Translations under genes and position numbers: made by a program | The notes under the pieces: generated by a model | Databases searched by the model: none | Seen by the model: the letters and a program-made list of their open reading frames with translations, nothing else | What the model was told of the DNA's origin: nothing | In this document: piece after piece, positions 54,085 to 61,773 of the stretch | Numbering within the stretch: the stretch's first letter is position 1 | Layout: every line of letters begins with the position of its first letter | Source of the DNA: a virus | DNA: 64,000 bases | Direction: 5' to 3' (one strand) | Virus record (IMG/VR): IMGVR_UViG_3300042564_004524 | Location: 29,343 to 93,342 of that record

Positions 54085-54269
54085 GTAATCCTAAAACACT
54101 ACAAAGATGGATTGATTTGGGTTGGTTCGATGAAAACATTAAAGAAGGTTACACCTTTAATGTAGGTTGCGGCAGATTCAAATTAGAAGAAAAATGCACA
54201 TGTTCTCAATGTAGAACCAAAACAAGACCAGAACTGGTTGAAGTATTAACAATAAACAATCGATTATAA
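54054..54269 (+). CDS. Small protein with Cys cluster
   Basis: 71 residues. VGCGRFKLEEKCTCSQCRTK (about 38-57) is a possible zinc site. Overlaps its neighbours at both ends (31 bases and 1 base). Not recognised. Confidence 0.75.
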   Translation: MENYSGTTRISNPKTLQRWIDLGWFDENIKEGYTFNVGCGRFKLEEKCTCSQCRTKTRPELVEVLTINNRL

Positions 54270-54826
54270 TGAAACAAATTGAAATCCTAGATAAAACATA
54301 TCTATATGAGGTTATACATCGCGAAAGTGATTACGCTAGCTGGTCAGGTACTTATTTCTACAAACCAACACCAATAATCAAAACAAGAAAAAAATACATA
54401 TTTTGGGGTCCAGAAGTAAGTCACTTAGAATATGAGGGTTTATTTAGTATGACCATTGATATTGAATCAGAGCGTTATACTAAAAAAGACATCACTCAAA
54501 GGATTCTTAACGAAATTGCTTTGTTAAATCGAAAAGAAGAAATTAAACGAGGTGAAATTATCGCAACACAAGAAGATGCAAAGATTTTTATTGAAAACAT
54601 AACAAATCCACCAGCACCCAATGATAAATTAAAAGAAGCTGGTGCAACCCATATTAAACAATATACAGATAAAGATATGACAAATTTTGTATCGTTCGTA
54701 GGTAAAAACTACATTAAAGCCAAAGGTTTTTACTACATGAAAGGTGACTTTGAAAAGAAACACAAACTATCCATTCATCAAATACTTGCAGAATTTAAGG
54801 AAAAAAATTTGGAAGTTAAAAAATAA
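54269..54826 (+). CDS. Protein of unknown function
   Basis: 185 residues, mixed alpha/beta, with a Tyr/Trp-rich N terminus (YLYEVIHRESDYASWSGTYF). TAATG junction with the preceding gene. Not recognised. Confidence 0.8.
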   Translation: MKQIEILDKTYLYEVIHRESDYASWSGTYFYKPTPIIKTRKKYIFWGPEVSHLEYEGLFSMTIDIESERYTKKDITQRILNEIALLNRKEEIKRGEIIATQEDAKIFIENITNPPAPNDKLKEAGATHIKQYTDKDMTNFVSFVGKNYIKAKGFYYMKGDFEKKHKLSIHQILAEFKEKNLEVKK

Positions 54827-54838
54827 ATAGTATCTTTG
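54808..54838 (+). promoter_or_regulatory. Bacteroidota-type promoter
   Basis: TTTG at 54808-54811, 19 bp, TATCTTTG at 54831-54838, giving the large gene at 54862 its own transcript. Confidence 0.78.
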
Positions 54839-54861
54839 TACAAAATAAAAATATAAACATC

Positions 54862-56805
54862 ATGAGTAAATATAGATTTAAAACTGAAGAAGAGTTTAAA
54901 AGAGATGGTAGTTGGAATGGCCATGGCTATGGCCATCCTAATATGTGGGCTTCAAGTGGAAATATGAATAAATATCTTGGACAAGATATTCCTGATAGTT
55001 ATAATACAATCTGTGATAAGTACGAAGGATTTATATATGAAACTTGGAGTTTTCTTCCTTCTGAGTATGTATTAAAAGAAACAGCTTTTGTTCTTCCTTC
55101 TAAATGGTGTGTTAAAGTTGATAGAAATTGTCAACCTGAAGAAGTGTATAAATGGAGAAAAATGAGTTGGGTTGATGCTGGGTACATAAATAATTCTACA
55201 ACTTGGACTGATGTAGTTCTACATAATTACACAGAAATTACTCTAGAACAATTCAAACAACATGTGTTAAAAGAATCTCCTGTTGTAGAATCTCCTAAAG
55301 CAATAGACATGAAAGAAATACAAGAAGAAGCTAAAAAAAGATTTCCTATTGGTTGTAAGTTTATTCCTGTAGATTGGGATGAAACTTACACATTATACAC
55401 ATTAATAGAAGATAACTGTACTTATAAAATTTTAGGTACCCAAATTTGGGCACAAAGTATGTGTGGAAGTCTTTATAATAATGGTAAATGGGCAACATTA
55501 GTTTCTCTTCCTGAAATAAAGAAAGAAATGTTCCATCAAGGAGATTACATTGTTACATTAGATGTTGAAGATGGGTACAATTGTGCTAAAAGAAACTATT
55601 GCTTTAAACAAAGAGTGAATAATAAAGGAATATACCCAGCAGTAGATTTAAGAGGGAGTACAGGTAATGGTCATGGTGCTATGTCTTTTGATAAAAAAGA
55701 ATATTTAAAAGACTGGAGATATGCTACACCTGAAGAAGCAGCTGAATATGAAAGAATACGTAAGCCTTATGATGTAACAACATTACAAAAGAAAGAAGAA
55801 TCTATTCCAGAGTATGTAGAATGTATTGAAGTGCCTACAGGTTGGAGTATAACTAAAAAAGGAGTTATTTATAAAATTGATTCTTTTGATTCGGCTAATG
55901 GTTATTTTATATTAAAATTTGATAAAGGAGGTCAGCGAGTTACATCAGAAAAACATTGCTTTAAACCTTCTACAAAAGAAGCTTATGAAGCTCAAAATAC
56001 ACCTAAGAAGTTGACAAAAGAAGACCTTGTTGAAGGAGAGATTTATTTTTATGATAATAAACATATTGTTATTTACCCAGAAGGACCTGTTCTTTATCAT
56101 GGAAAAGATTATGAATTTAATGTAAATTGGATGTGGATGCTATCTATTACACATGCAACAGAAGAACAAAAAGCTTTATTAAGAAGTTATATGAAAAAAG
56201 ATGAAAAACAAGAATGGTCAGAAGGAACTTATGTTGTAGGTATAAAAGGTGGATTTGGATTGTATAAAGAAAGTGAACACCCTGTTGGTTTAGGAAAAAT
56301 ATACACTATTAAAGAAAATAGAGAGACTAATGTTGTAGTTAAAGAATCTCCATATTGGGTGTATAAAGAAAATCTTAGATGGTTTGCAACTCATCAAGAA
56401 GCTTTAACTTTTTCTAACCAATTAAAAACTACTCCTCCATCAAAAGAGTCTTATACACCTGAATTTACACCTTTAGAAATCTGTAAACAGAAATACAGAA
56501 AAGGAATGAGAGTAATGAGTGCCGATAATTCTGGTATGTTTACAGGAGAGTTTATTATTGAAGTAGACCCTGATAAGTTTACAAAAACAGGTTCTGGTGT
56601 AGATTACCAAAATTCTAAAGGTTGGTTGTATGCGGTGGGTAAATATGCTGAAATATTAGAAGATAATGTTTGTGAAATATCTTCACATGAACCATTCATC
56701 AAAGAGGTTGTTAAAACACAACCTAACGAAGAATTAATTAAACCGATTTATTCGGTTAATATTGACTTGGTAGTTAAGAATAAAAAAAATAAAATTATTT
56801 TTTAA
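54862..56805 (+). CDS. Large protein of unknown function, distinct codon use
   Basis: 647 residues. It appears to be built of several short Trp/Tyr/Gly-rich modules of 80-100 residues separated by Glu/Pro/Lys linkers (LKESPVVESPKAIDMKEIQE, LKTTPPSKESYTPEF), each with strands resembling small beta-barrels (GDYIVTLDVEDGY, GTYVVGIKGGFGLY, GMRVMSADNSGMFTGEF). Codon use differs from neighbours: Pro is often CCT and Gly often GGA, where neighbours prefer CCA and GGT. The last 40 codons return to the local style. This suggests acquisition from another phage lineage. I do not recognise a function. Confidence 0.82.
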   Translation: MSKYRFKTEEEFKRDGSWNGHGYGHPNMWASSGNMNKYLGQDIPDSYNTICDKYEGFIYETWSFLPSEYVLKETAFVLPSKWCVKVDRNCQPEEVYKWRKMSWVDAGYINNSTTWTDVVLHNYTEITLEQFKQHVLKESPVVESPKAIDMKEIQEEAKKRFPIGCKFIPVDWDETYTLYTLIEDNCTYKILGTQIWAQSMCGSLYNNGKWATLVSLPEIKKEMFHQGDYIVTLDVEDGYNCAKRNYCFKQRVNNKGIYPAVDLRGSTGNGHGAMSFDKKEYLKDWRYATPEEAAEYERIRKPYDVTTLQKKEESIPEYVECIEVPTGWSITKKGVIYKIDSFDSANGYFILKFDKGGQRVTSEKHCFKPSTKEAYEAQNTPKKLTKEDLVEGEIYFYDNKHIVIYPEGPVLYHGKDYEFNVNWMWMLSITHATEEQKALLRSYMKKDEKQEWSEGTYVVGIKGGFGLYKESEHPVGLGKIYTIKENRETNVVVKESPYWVYKENLRWFATHQEALTFSNQLKTTPPSKESYTPEFTPLEICKQKYRKGMRVMSADNSGMFTGEFIIEVDPDKFTKTGSGVDYQNSKGWLYAVGKYAEILEDNVCEISSHEPFIKEVVKTQPNEELIKPIYSVNIDLVVKNKKNKIIF

Positions 56806-56810
56806 TTTTA

Positions 56811-56842
56811 TTTGGTAGATTAAAAATTAACTTGTATATTTG
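56811..56842 (+). promoter_or_regulatory. Bacteroidota-type promoter
   Basis: TTTG at 56811-56814, 20 bp, TATATTTG at 56835-56842. Confidence 0.8.
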
Positions 56843-56868
56843 CAAAGTAAAACAATAAACATTTAAAA

Positions 56869-57213
56869 ATGAACAAAATGAAAAACATCGTAAAAACAGT
56901 AGTAGCAATCATCAAAGGTGATGACGCAGAAGTATTAGGTTTAAGAATTATCAGACAAGCTGAATCAGCTTTAAAGTCTCAAATTGCATCACTTAATGGT
57001 GATATTATCACATTAGAAGATAATGTTTCTGATGCTAAAGAGAATTTAAACTTAGCGTTAGCCAATTATGGTAAAAACATAGCTGATAGAAATGTCTATG
57101 TAAGAAGCTTATTAGACGCTGAAAACAAAATAACATTAGCTGAGGACGCTTTAGAATTACATAAAGCTAAAATTGTTGTGTTAGAAAAACACTTAGCTAA
57201 CTTAGATAAGTAA
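56869..57213 (+). CDS. Coiled-coil protein of unknown function
   Basis: 114 residues. A hydrophobic start (MNKMKNIVKTVVAIIKGDDA) and then continuous heptads to the end. A second ATG at 56878 is also possible. Not recognised. Confidence 0.78.
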   Translation: MNKMKNIVKTVVAIIKGDDAEVLGLRIIRQAESALKSQIASLNGDIITLEDNVSDAKENLNLALANYGKNIADRNVYVRSLLDAENKITLAEDALELHKAKIVVLEKHLANLDK

Positions 57214-57228
57214 TCAAAAAAACAAATT

Positions 57229-58026
57229 ATGAAGATTATCTTTACTGATTTCAACGAAATCTATTTTGAGACCGACACAGAAGAAATGGTTGGTTGTACT
57301 GCTGAACAATTAGTTAGATACCTTAAGGGTGTTCATACTAATTATGAAAGATTTATGAACCGTTTCATCAACGTTAAGAAAAATATTTTCTTAAATGGAT
57401 ACCCTAAGGGTAGTATGCCAGACTTAGATTTTGATATCCCAAGTTTGTTAGAATCTTGTGGCCAAGAAGAATACGACAAAACTGTTAAGTTTTTTGATAG
57501 CTTAACGGAAATATATGACAACGTAGAACCATTCACGTTTAAAGAATCGTTTGAATTAGAAAACAGAAGTTTTCAAGCGCTAGTATTCTCGTCAATCGAT
57601 ATCCCACAAATGATTAATGAATTGGGTGCTGAAAGACTTAAAACTGATGGTATCGAAGTTAACCACAGAAAATATGATGAAAATGGTAATTTCACTGGCA
57701 CTGAAGCCTACCATAACGTTTATGAAACCTATGAAATCCAAGGTGAGAAATTAGGGTTGGAAGAATCATTATACGCTGTAAAATGCTGGTGCACATCAAC
57801 CAATAAAGAACATTGGTTATGGATTAATGATGAGTTTAAAGACGACCCTCTTAATGCAATTGCATCAACATTTGTTGTTCACAAAAACATTATCCCACAT
57901 ATCAAAGCAATCAAACGCCAAGGTGATTTATTGTTAACTGAAATGGATGAAGACATCAAACCAGAAGGTGAATTGGTTTCGTTAACTAAAGAACAATACT
58001 TTGGTTTGTTAGTGGCGCAATCATAA
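57229..58026 (+). CDS. Protein of unknown function
   Basis: 265 residues, acidic, with a central YDENGNFTGTEAYHNVYETY segment and VKCWCTSTNKEHWLWINDEF near residue 190. No catalytic motif seen. Not recognised. Confidence 0.8.
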   Translation: MKIIFTDFNEIYFETDTEEMVGCTAEQLVRYLKGVHTNYERFMNRFINVKKNIFLNGYPKGSMPDLDFDIPSLLESCGQEEYDKTVKFFDSLTEIYDNVEPFTFKESFELENRSFQALVFSSIDIPQMINELGAERLKTDGIEVNHRKYDENGNFTGTEAYHNVYETYEIQGEKLGLEESLYAVKCWCTSTNKEHWLWINDEFKDDPLNAIASTFVVHKNIIPHIKAIKRQGDLLLTEMDEDIKPEGELVSLTKEQYFGLLVAQS

Positions 58027-58034
58027 ATTAGTTT

Positions 58035-58214
58035 ATGGAAGAACTTAAACCAGTAAATGGGTTAGGCCAAAGACATGGTAAATGGTATATAATACCTAAA
58101 TCATTTGATTATACTGGTTATTCCGCATATTTTGTTAATGATGAAATATTTGGGTTTTCTGAAGATTTGAATGTAGAATCAATTGTTTATCAAAGTGAAT
58201 ATTATGCAAAATAA
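58035..58214 (+). CDS. YYA[KR]-family small protein, copy 1
   Basis: 59 residues. Pattern: G-x-G-Q-R-H-G-K-W-Y, then a polar stretch, YFVNDEIFGFSED and the end SEYYAK. Shared with short genes at 58204, 58776, 58903 and 60125. The final codons TATTATGCA contain the start codon of the next gene (58204). The pattern resembles MORN-like phage proteins; function unknown. Confidence 0.72.
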   Translation: MEELKPVNGLGQRHGKWYIIPKSFDYTGYSAYFVNDEIFGFSEDLNVESIVYQSEYYAK

Positions 58215-58347
58215 ATTAAACGGTATTAAAGAGTTTGATTTTTCTAGTATTGGTTATACTATGAAATATTATGTTTTAAATGGTAAAATTTTTGGTCCTA
58301 CAGAAGTAACAAGTCATGGGATAAAAAATAAAAGTTATTATTGTTGA
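58204..58347 (+). CDS. YYA[KR]-family small protein, copy 2, shortened
   Basis: 47 residues, MQNKLNGIKEFDFSSIGYTM and onward, with the middle KYYVLNGKIFGPTEV of the family and an end altered to SYYC. It overlaps copy 1 by 11 bases. The HGxW part is lost, so it may be decaying. Confidence 0.6.
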   Translation: MQNKLNGIKEFDFSSIGYTMKYYVLNGKIFGPTEVTSHGIKNKSYYC

Positions 58348-58354
58348 ATTTAAC

Positions 58355-58385
58355 TTGTTTTATTAAAAATTAATTAGTATATTTG
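58355..58385 (+). promoter_or_regulatory. Bacteroidota-type promoter
   Basis: TTG at 58355-58357, 20 bp, TATATTTG at 58378-58385. Confidence 0.78.
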
Positions 58386-58420
58386 TACTATAATAAAAAT
58401 AACATTAAAAAAAGAAAATT

Positions 58421-58654
58421 ATGGTTGGAAACAAAACTATTGTACTAGAACCTAGTACTAACACACACACAATGACTAACGTTGTTGACGTTGAGAAAAT
58501 CGATGAAAACATCCTTAAAATCAAAACTAGCAAGAATAGTCAAGTGTTACACGGCGAACATGGAACCATCGGTATTGAAGCTCCTCATGTAATCAAGTAC
58601 GTTCAACAAGAGTTGAACCCAGTTACTAAGAAGTTACAAAATGCGTGGGACTAA
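58421..58654 (+). CDS. Small protein of unknown function
   Basis: 77 residues, MVGNKTIVLEPSTNTHTMTN and onward, with HGEHGTIGIEAPHV in the middle. Codon use is richer in C-ending codons (ATC, GAC, AAC), which may mean strong expression. Own promoter and terminator: a single-gene unit. Confidence 0.8.
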   Translation: MVGNKTIVLEPSTNTHTMTNVVDVEKIDENILKIKTSKNSQVLHGEHGTIGIEAPHVIKYVQQELNPVTKKLQNAWD

Positions 58655-58680
58655 GAATTTAAGTTAAAAAAAAAAATAAA

Positions 58681-58713
58681 AATAACTCTAACATATGTTA
58701 GGGTTATTTTTTT
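58681..58713 (+). terminator. Rho-independent terminator
   Basis: AATAACTCTAAC (58681-58692) pairs over 12 bp (one G-T) with GTTAGGGTTATT (58697-58708) around ATAT, followed by T. Confidence 0.88.
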
Positions 58714-58723
58714 GTTAATAATA

Positions 58724-58755
58724 TTTGGTTATTTAAAATAAATTAAGTATATTTG
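58724..58755 (+). promoter_or_regulatory. Bacteroidota-type promoter
   Basis: TTTG at 58724-58727, 20 bp, TATATTTG at 58748-58755. Confidence 0.78.
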
Positions 58756-58775
58756 TATAAAATAATTAACAACTG

Positions 58776-58913
58776 ATGATGGAATATAAAACTGAACATT
58801 TTGAACTACTTGGAACCAATGGTGTTATTATGGCTAAGGGCGTTTTTGTTAATTTTATTGATTACGGATTCTGGATTGAAAGAAAAACTGAAAAAATATA
58901 TTATGCAAGATAA
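58776..58913 (+). CDS. YYA[KR]-family small protein, copy 3
   Basis: 45 residues (MMEYKTEHFELLGTNGVIMA and onward) with GVFVNFIDYGFWIE and the end KIYYAR. The second ATG (58779) may be the start. It overlaps copy 4 by 11 bases at the shared TTATGCAAGATAA junction. Confidence 0.7.
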   Translation: MMEYKTEHFELLGTNGVIMAKGVFVNFIDYGFWIERKTEKIYYAR

Positions 58914-59064
58914 AATTTCATATAATAATAAACAATTACATGGTATATGGGAAGTATACTCTACTTTAACTGGAGAAATTAATTCCAAGGGATTTTTTGT
59001 TAACGATGTTGATTATGGTTTTTGGATTGAAGGAAGAATAAATTTTATATATTATGCAAGATAA
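58903..59064 (+). CDS. YYA[KR]-family small protein, copy 4
   Basis: 53 residues, MQDKISYNNKQLHGIWEVYS and onward, with GFFVNDVDYGFWIEG and the end NFIYYAR. The start codon lies inside the end of copy 3, and its own end contains the start of the next gene at 59054. The central FVN..DYGFWIE is nearly identical to copy 3. Confidence 0.72.
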   Translation: MQDKISYNNKQLHGIWEVYSTLTGEINSKGFFVNDVDYGFWIEGRINFIYYAR

Positions 59065-59680
59065 AATGAAAGAAATATTAATTAAATTAGGTTTATATTA
59101 TAAAATTAAATTTTTTATTAAAAGATTTGATTTTATTAAAACATACAACTCACCATTTAAACCTATTATACCAAAAATATACATAGGTAAAATAGCGGTG
59201 GGTGTCCCTTATTTCTTCCCTAGAAAATTAGTAAGGTTAACAGAACAAGAAGCGATAGACGCTACTTTAAATGAACTAAAGAATAACCCTAATGCTGAAA
59301 AAATAGGGTTCGAAAAACTATACTATGATTATAGTAGAAGAGGTAAATTTATTGATAAAAAAATAGGTTTTGATTTTGTGGGTCTTGGTTGGAAAACAAA
59401 ATGGAAAGATACAGATTATAGACATGAATGGAATCCAGTGTGGAGCTTCGTATTGATTAAATGGCAAGTAGCTATCAAGTTCACACCAATAGAAGATTCA
59501 CATTATTGGGAATGTTGGTTGTATTATACGAGAAACACCGATAAGACAAAATCAACAAAAGAAAGACTTATACAAGCAAGAAAAGAATTTCCTTGTGTTT
59601 GGATAAGATATAATAACGGTGAAGAAGAAAGAATATGTTTCTGGGACGCAATTTTAAAACATAAATGGTATGACAAATAA
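59054..59680 (+). CDS. Protein of unknown function
   Basis: 208 residues. The first four residues MQDK come from the overlap with copy 4 of the YYAR family, and ATG 59066 (MKEILIKLGLYYKI) may be the real start. Aromatic and basic, with WKTKWKDTDYRHEWNPVWSF. The C-terminal segment with IKWQVAIKFTP resembles the small protein at 60359 (LFVCHTWLTIQFKPT). Not recognised. Confidence 0.78.
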   Translation: MQDKMKEILIKLGLYYKIKFFIKRFDFIKTYNSPFKPIIPKIYIGKIAVGVPYFFPRKLVRLTEQEAIDATLNELKNNPNAEKIGFEKLYYDYSRRGKFIDKKIGFDFVGLGWKTKWKDTDYRHEWNPVWSFVLIKWQVAIKFTPIEDSHYWECWLYYTRNTDKTKSTKERLIQARKEFPCVWIRYNNGEEERICFWDAILKHKWYDK

Positions 59681-59951
59681 TTTTTTAGAACAAACATTTA
59701 AAGAGTTAATTTATATGTTTGGTGAAATTAATTGGAATATAATTAAGAACGAATCATGGGATAAGTATATCAACAAAGATGAACCTTTCAATGAAAAGCA
59801 GTTTGATGAATTAAGACATATAGCTTATGATATAGCCGACGATTACGCTGTTGAGTTTGCAGAGTGGTTAAAAGACAAACCAAGAAGTCAATTCAACCGA
59901 GAATCACTAGAACAATTTAAAAAAGAAAAAGGTTATGAAAGCAACATTTGA
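59670..59951 (+). CDS. Small acidic protein of unknown function
   Basis: 93 residues, helical (MTNNFLEQTFKELIYMFGEI and onward). Overlaps neighbours by 11 and 17 bases. Not recognised. Confidence 0.76.
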   Translation: MTNNFLEQTFKELIYMFGEINWNIIKNESWDKYINKDEPFNEKQFDELRHIAYDIADDYAVEFAEWLKDKPRSQFNRESLEQFKKEKGYESNI

Positions 59952-60120
59952 AGACTATCTAGCAGCTGTAAAAGTGCTTAGAGATGAAAATCAGTATAGT
60001 TATACTGATAAAGACCTTGAGAAATATCAAGACTATATTCATGATTGTTTTAAAACAAATTTAAGCGTTTATAAATGCTTAGAATTTATGTATTTTGAAG
60101 TTTTAAAAGATAATATCTGA
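59935..60120 (+). CDS. Small helical protein of unknown function
   Basis: 61 residues (MKATFEDYLAAVKVLRDENQ and onward). Overlaps the preceding gene by 17 bases. Not recognised. Confidence 0.74.
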   Translation: MKATFEDYLAAVKVLRDENQYSYTDKDLEKYQDYIHDCFKTNLSVYKCLEFMYFEVLKDNI

Positions 60121-60124
60121 TACC

Positions 60125-60310
60125 ATGCAAGATAAAAGAGACTATAATAATAAATCAAACCCTCATGGGTTCTGGATAACACATTATGATGAAAAGCATT
60201 TAGGTCGCTTATCATGGAAAGCATATTTTGTTGATGGAAAGACTTTAGGTTTATTTCAAGCTAACCATTATGATGGTGAAGTGGCAAAAAAAAGTTATTA
60301 TGCAAAATAA
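60125..60310 (+). CDS. YYA[KR]-family small protein, copy 5
   Basis: 61 residues, MQDKRDYNNKSNPHGFWITH and onward, with KAYFVDGKTLGLFQ and the end SYYAK. Here MQDK is the natural N terminus, which supports the same start in copy 4. Confidence 0.74.
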   Translation: MQDKRDYNNKSNPHGFWITHYDEKHLGRLSWKAYFVDGKTLGLFQANHYDGEVAKKSYYAK

Positions 60311-60311
60311 T

Positions 60312-60342
60312 TTTGTATATTAAAAAATAAGTATTATCTTTG
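60312..60342 (+). promoter_or_regulatory. Bacteroidota-type promoter
   Basis: TTTG at 60312-60315, 19 bp, TATCTTTG at 60335-60342. Confidence 0.76.
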
Positions 60343-60358
60343 CAAAAAAATAATAACA

Positions 60359-60667
60359 ATGAGCACAGTTAAAAAATTGAAATTAGGACCTCTAAGATTA
60401 AAATGGGTATTAAGACATATCTGGGAAGAAGATAGAGATATTACAAACTATACAGTTTGGAGTATGAGAAAAAGACCTGAATTTGGTATCTGGTTCAACA
60501 GAGAAGAAGCTGTAGGTCCTGTTAAGAAGGGTAAAGATAAAAGCGAAACCGTTAATAAAACGTTTAATAAAAACAACCATGTAAATCTATATACAATAGG
60601 GTTAAAACTATTTGTATGTCATACATGGTTAACAATTCAATTCAAACCAACACTTGGGTTAAAATAA
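60359..60667 (+). CDS. Small basic protein of unknown function
   Basis: 102 residues, Trp/Lys-rich (LKWVLRHIWEEDRDITNYTV, FGIWFNREEAVG). Its C terminus resembles part of the protein at 59054. Not recognised. Confidence 0.78.
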   Translation: MSTVKKLKLGPLRLKWVLRHIWEEDRDITNYTVWSMRKRPEFGIWFNREEAVGPVKKGKDKSETVNKTFNKNNHVNLYTIGLKLFVCHTWLTIQFKPTLGLK

Positions 60668-60671
60668 AATC

Positions 60672-60950
60672 ATGGAAAAAACATATCAAGAACAAATTAA
60701 GGAAACAATAGATTCCATTTGTGAAAAGAATAACTTAAAACAACCAATTACAGTACCGTCAGCTGGTAAAATGATAGCGGAGTACGAAGGGGTTGATAAA
60801 GCTATTGAATTATTTGAAGGAAAATTAAAGGAAGTTAATGAAAATCCAGATGTAAGCAATCCATTTGCATTTTCAGCGTATAAAGTAACGTTAACCAACG
60901 TTTTATACCCAATGAAACACAATCTTTTTTATAAAGCCAAAGAAATGTAA
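60672..60950 (+). CDS. Small protein, upstream part of a frame split by TAA
   Basis: 92 residues (MEKTYQEQIKETIDSICEKN and onward to FYKAKEM). The stop TAA at 60948-60950 is followed in the same frame by 32 sense codons, beginning KQQQEYFFRCGRQYQL, before the next stop at 61047. A neighbouring gene at 61442 reads KAKEMETQQQGY without a stop. The TAA thus seems to interrupt a once longer gene, or to be read through. Confidence 0.72.
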   Translation: MEKTYQEQIKETIDSICEKNNLKQPITVPSAGKMIAEYEGVDKAIELFEGKLKEVNENPDVSNPFAFSAYKVTLTNVLYPMKHNLFYKAKEM

Positions 60951-61049
60951 AAGCAACAACAAGAATACTTTTTTAGATGTGGCAGACAATATCAATTAAC
61001 AGGAGAAGGAACATTTACAGAAGTTTACAACGAAACATTTAACAAATAA
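60951..61049 (+). pseudogene. In-frame C-terminal remnant of preceding gene
   Basis: 32 codons in frame with 60672-60950 and with no ATG: KQQQEYFFRCGRQYQLTGEG and on to VYNETFNK. The composition and the QQQ after KAKEM agree with it being the original tail. Either a nonsense mutation created the stop, or suppression yields a 125-residue product. Confidence 0.55.
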
Positions 61050-61052
61050 AAT

Positions 61053-61169
61053 ATGAAAAAAGAATATCCAAGTTATTGTTGTCAAAAATGTGGAAAAGGT
61101 ATTGGTTGGCTAGGCAGATTTATAGAATTTATTTATTGTGGTTTAATAAAACACAAGTGTAATATTTAA
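61053..61169 (+). CDS. Very small Cys-rich protein
   Basis: 38 residues. YCCQKCGKGIG and a later CGLIKHKC give four Cys suited to zinc. Not recognised. Confidence 0.62.
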   Translation: MKKEYPSYCCQKCGKGIGWLGRFIEFIYCGLIKHKCNI

Positions 61170-61188
61170 TTTAAAAACAAATAAGACT

Positions 61189-61440
61189 ATGAAACAAACA
61201 GCAGTAAAAGATTTAGCTTATTATAAAGCTAACGCAGAAGAAGATTATTTAGCAGTTCCAATCAGTGTGTTGAGATATATTTCTCAATTAGAACAAGAAC
61301 AAGACAAGAATAAGTATAGTGAGGAAGATTTAAGAGAAGCATTTAGACAAGGTCAAGACAATATGGATTATTCAGAAATTTATGGGTGGGATTCTAAACT
61401 AACAGAACAAGAATGGTTTGAAAAAGTTAAAAAGAAATAA
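61189..61440 (+). CDS. Small acidic protein of unknown function
   Basis: 83 residues. YSEEDLREAFRQGQDNMDYS and the C-terminal EWFEKVKKK recur, loosely, in the neighbours at 61442 (SEEEVKK ... WFEQNKKK) and 61774 (SWFKENKKK), showing a shared tail motif in this gene group common in phages of Bacteroidota. Confidence 0.76.
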   Translation: MKQTAVKDLAYYKANAEEDYLAVPISVLRYISQLEQEQDKNKYSEEDLREAFRQGQDNMDYSEIYGWDSKLTEQEWFEKVKKK

Positions 61441-61441
61441 G

Positions 61442-61687
61442 ATGACAGCAGTAGAATGGTTTAATGAAGAAATCAACAAGTTGAATGTAGGTACTGATGC
61501 AAGAGTGTTCATTGCTAAGTTATTTGGAAAAGCCAAAGAAATGGAAACGCAACAACAAGGTTATAGTGAGGAAGAAGTTAAGAAGTTGTTGATAAAGTGT
61601 AAAGATAGATTCGGTGGTTCTGACCTAGATGATTATGTCGAAGATTCAAAAGTTATTGCTTGGTTTGAACAAAATAAAAAGAAATAA
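61442..61687 (+). CDS. Small protein of the MTAVEW type
   Basis: 81 residues from ATG 61442 (MTAVEWFNEEINKL), one base after the preceding stop. Pattern MTAVEWF...FGKAKEME...YSEEEV...WFEQNKKK is frequent in phages of Bacteroidota, as I recall. Function unknown. Confidence 0.78.
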   Translation: MTAVEWFNEEINKLNVGTDARVFIAKLFGKAKEMETQQQGYSEEEVKKLLIKCKDRFGGSDLDDYVEDSKVIAWFEQNKKK

Positions 61688-61691
61688 GATT

Positions 61692-61754
61692 ATGGGTCAA
61701 TTTTTAGCTATACTATTAATTATAATTAACTTGTTTGCATTATTAAAAGATTAA
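61692..61754 (+). CDS. Possible 20-residue membrane peptide
   Basis: MGQFLAILLIIINLFALLKD is a single hydrophobic helix. It is four bases after the preceding stop and 19 before the next start. Very short, so uncertain. Confidence 0.42.
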   Translation: MGQFLAILLIIINLFALLKD

Positions 61755-61773
61755 CAATTTAAAAAGAAATAAG

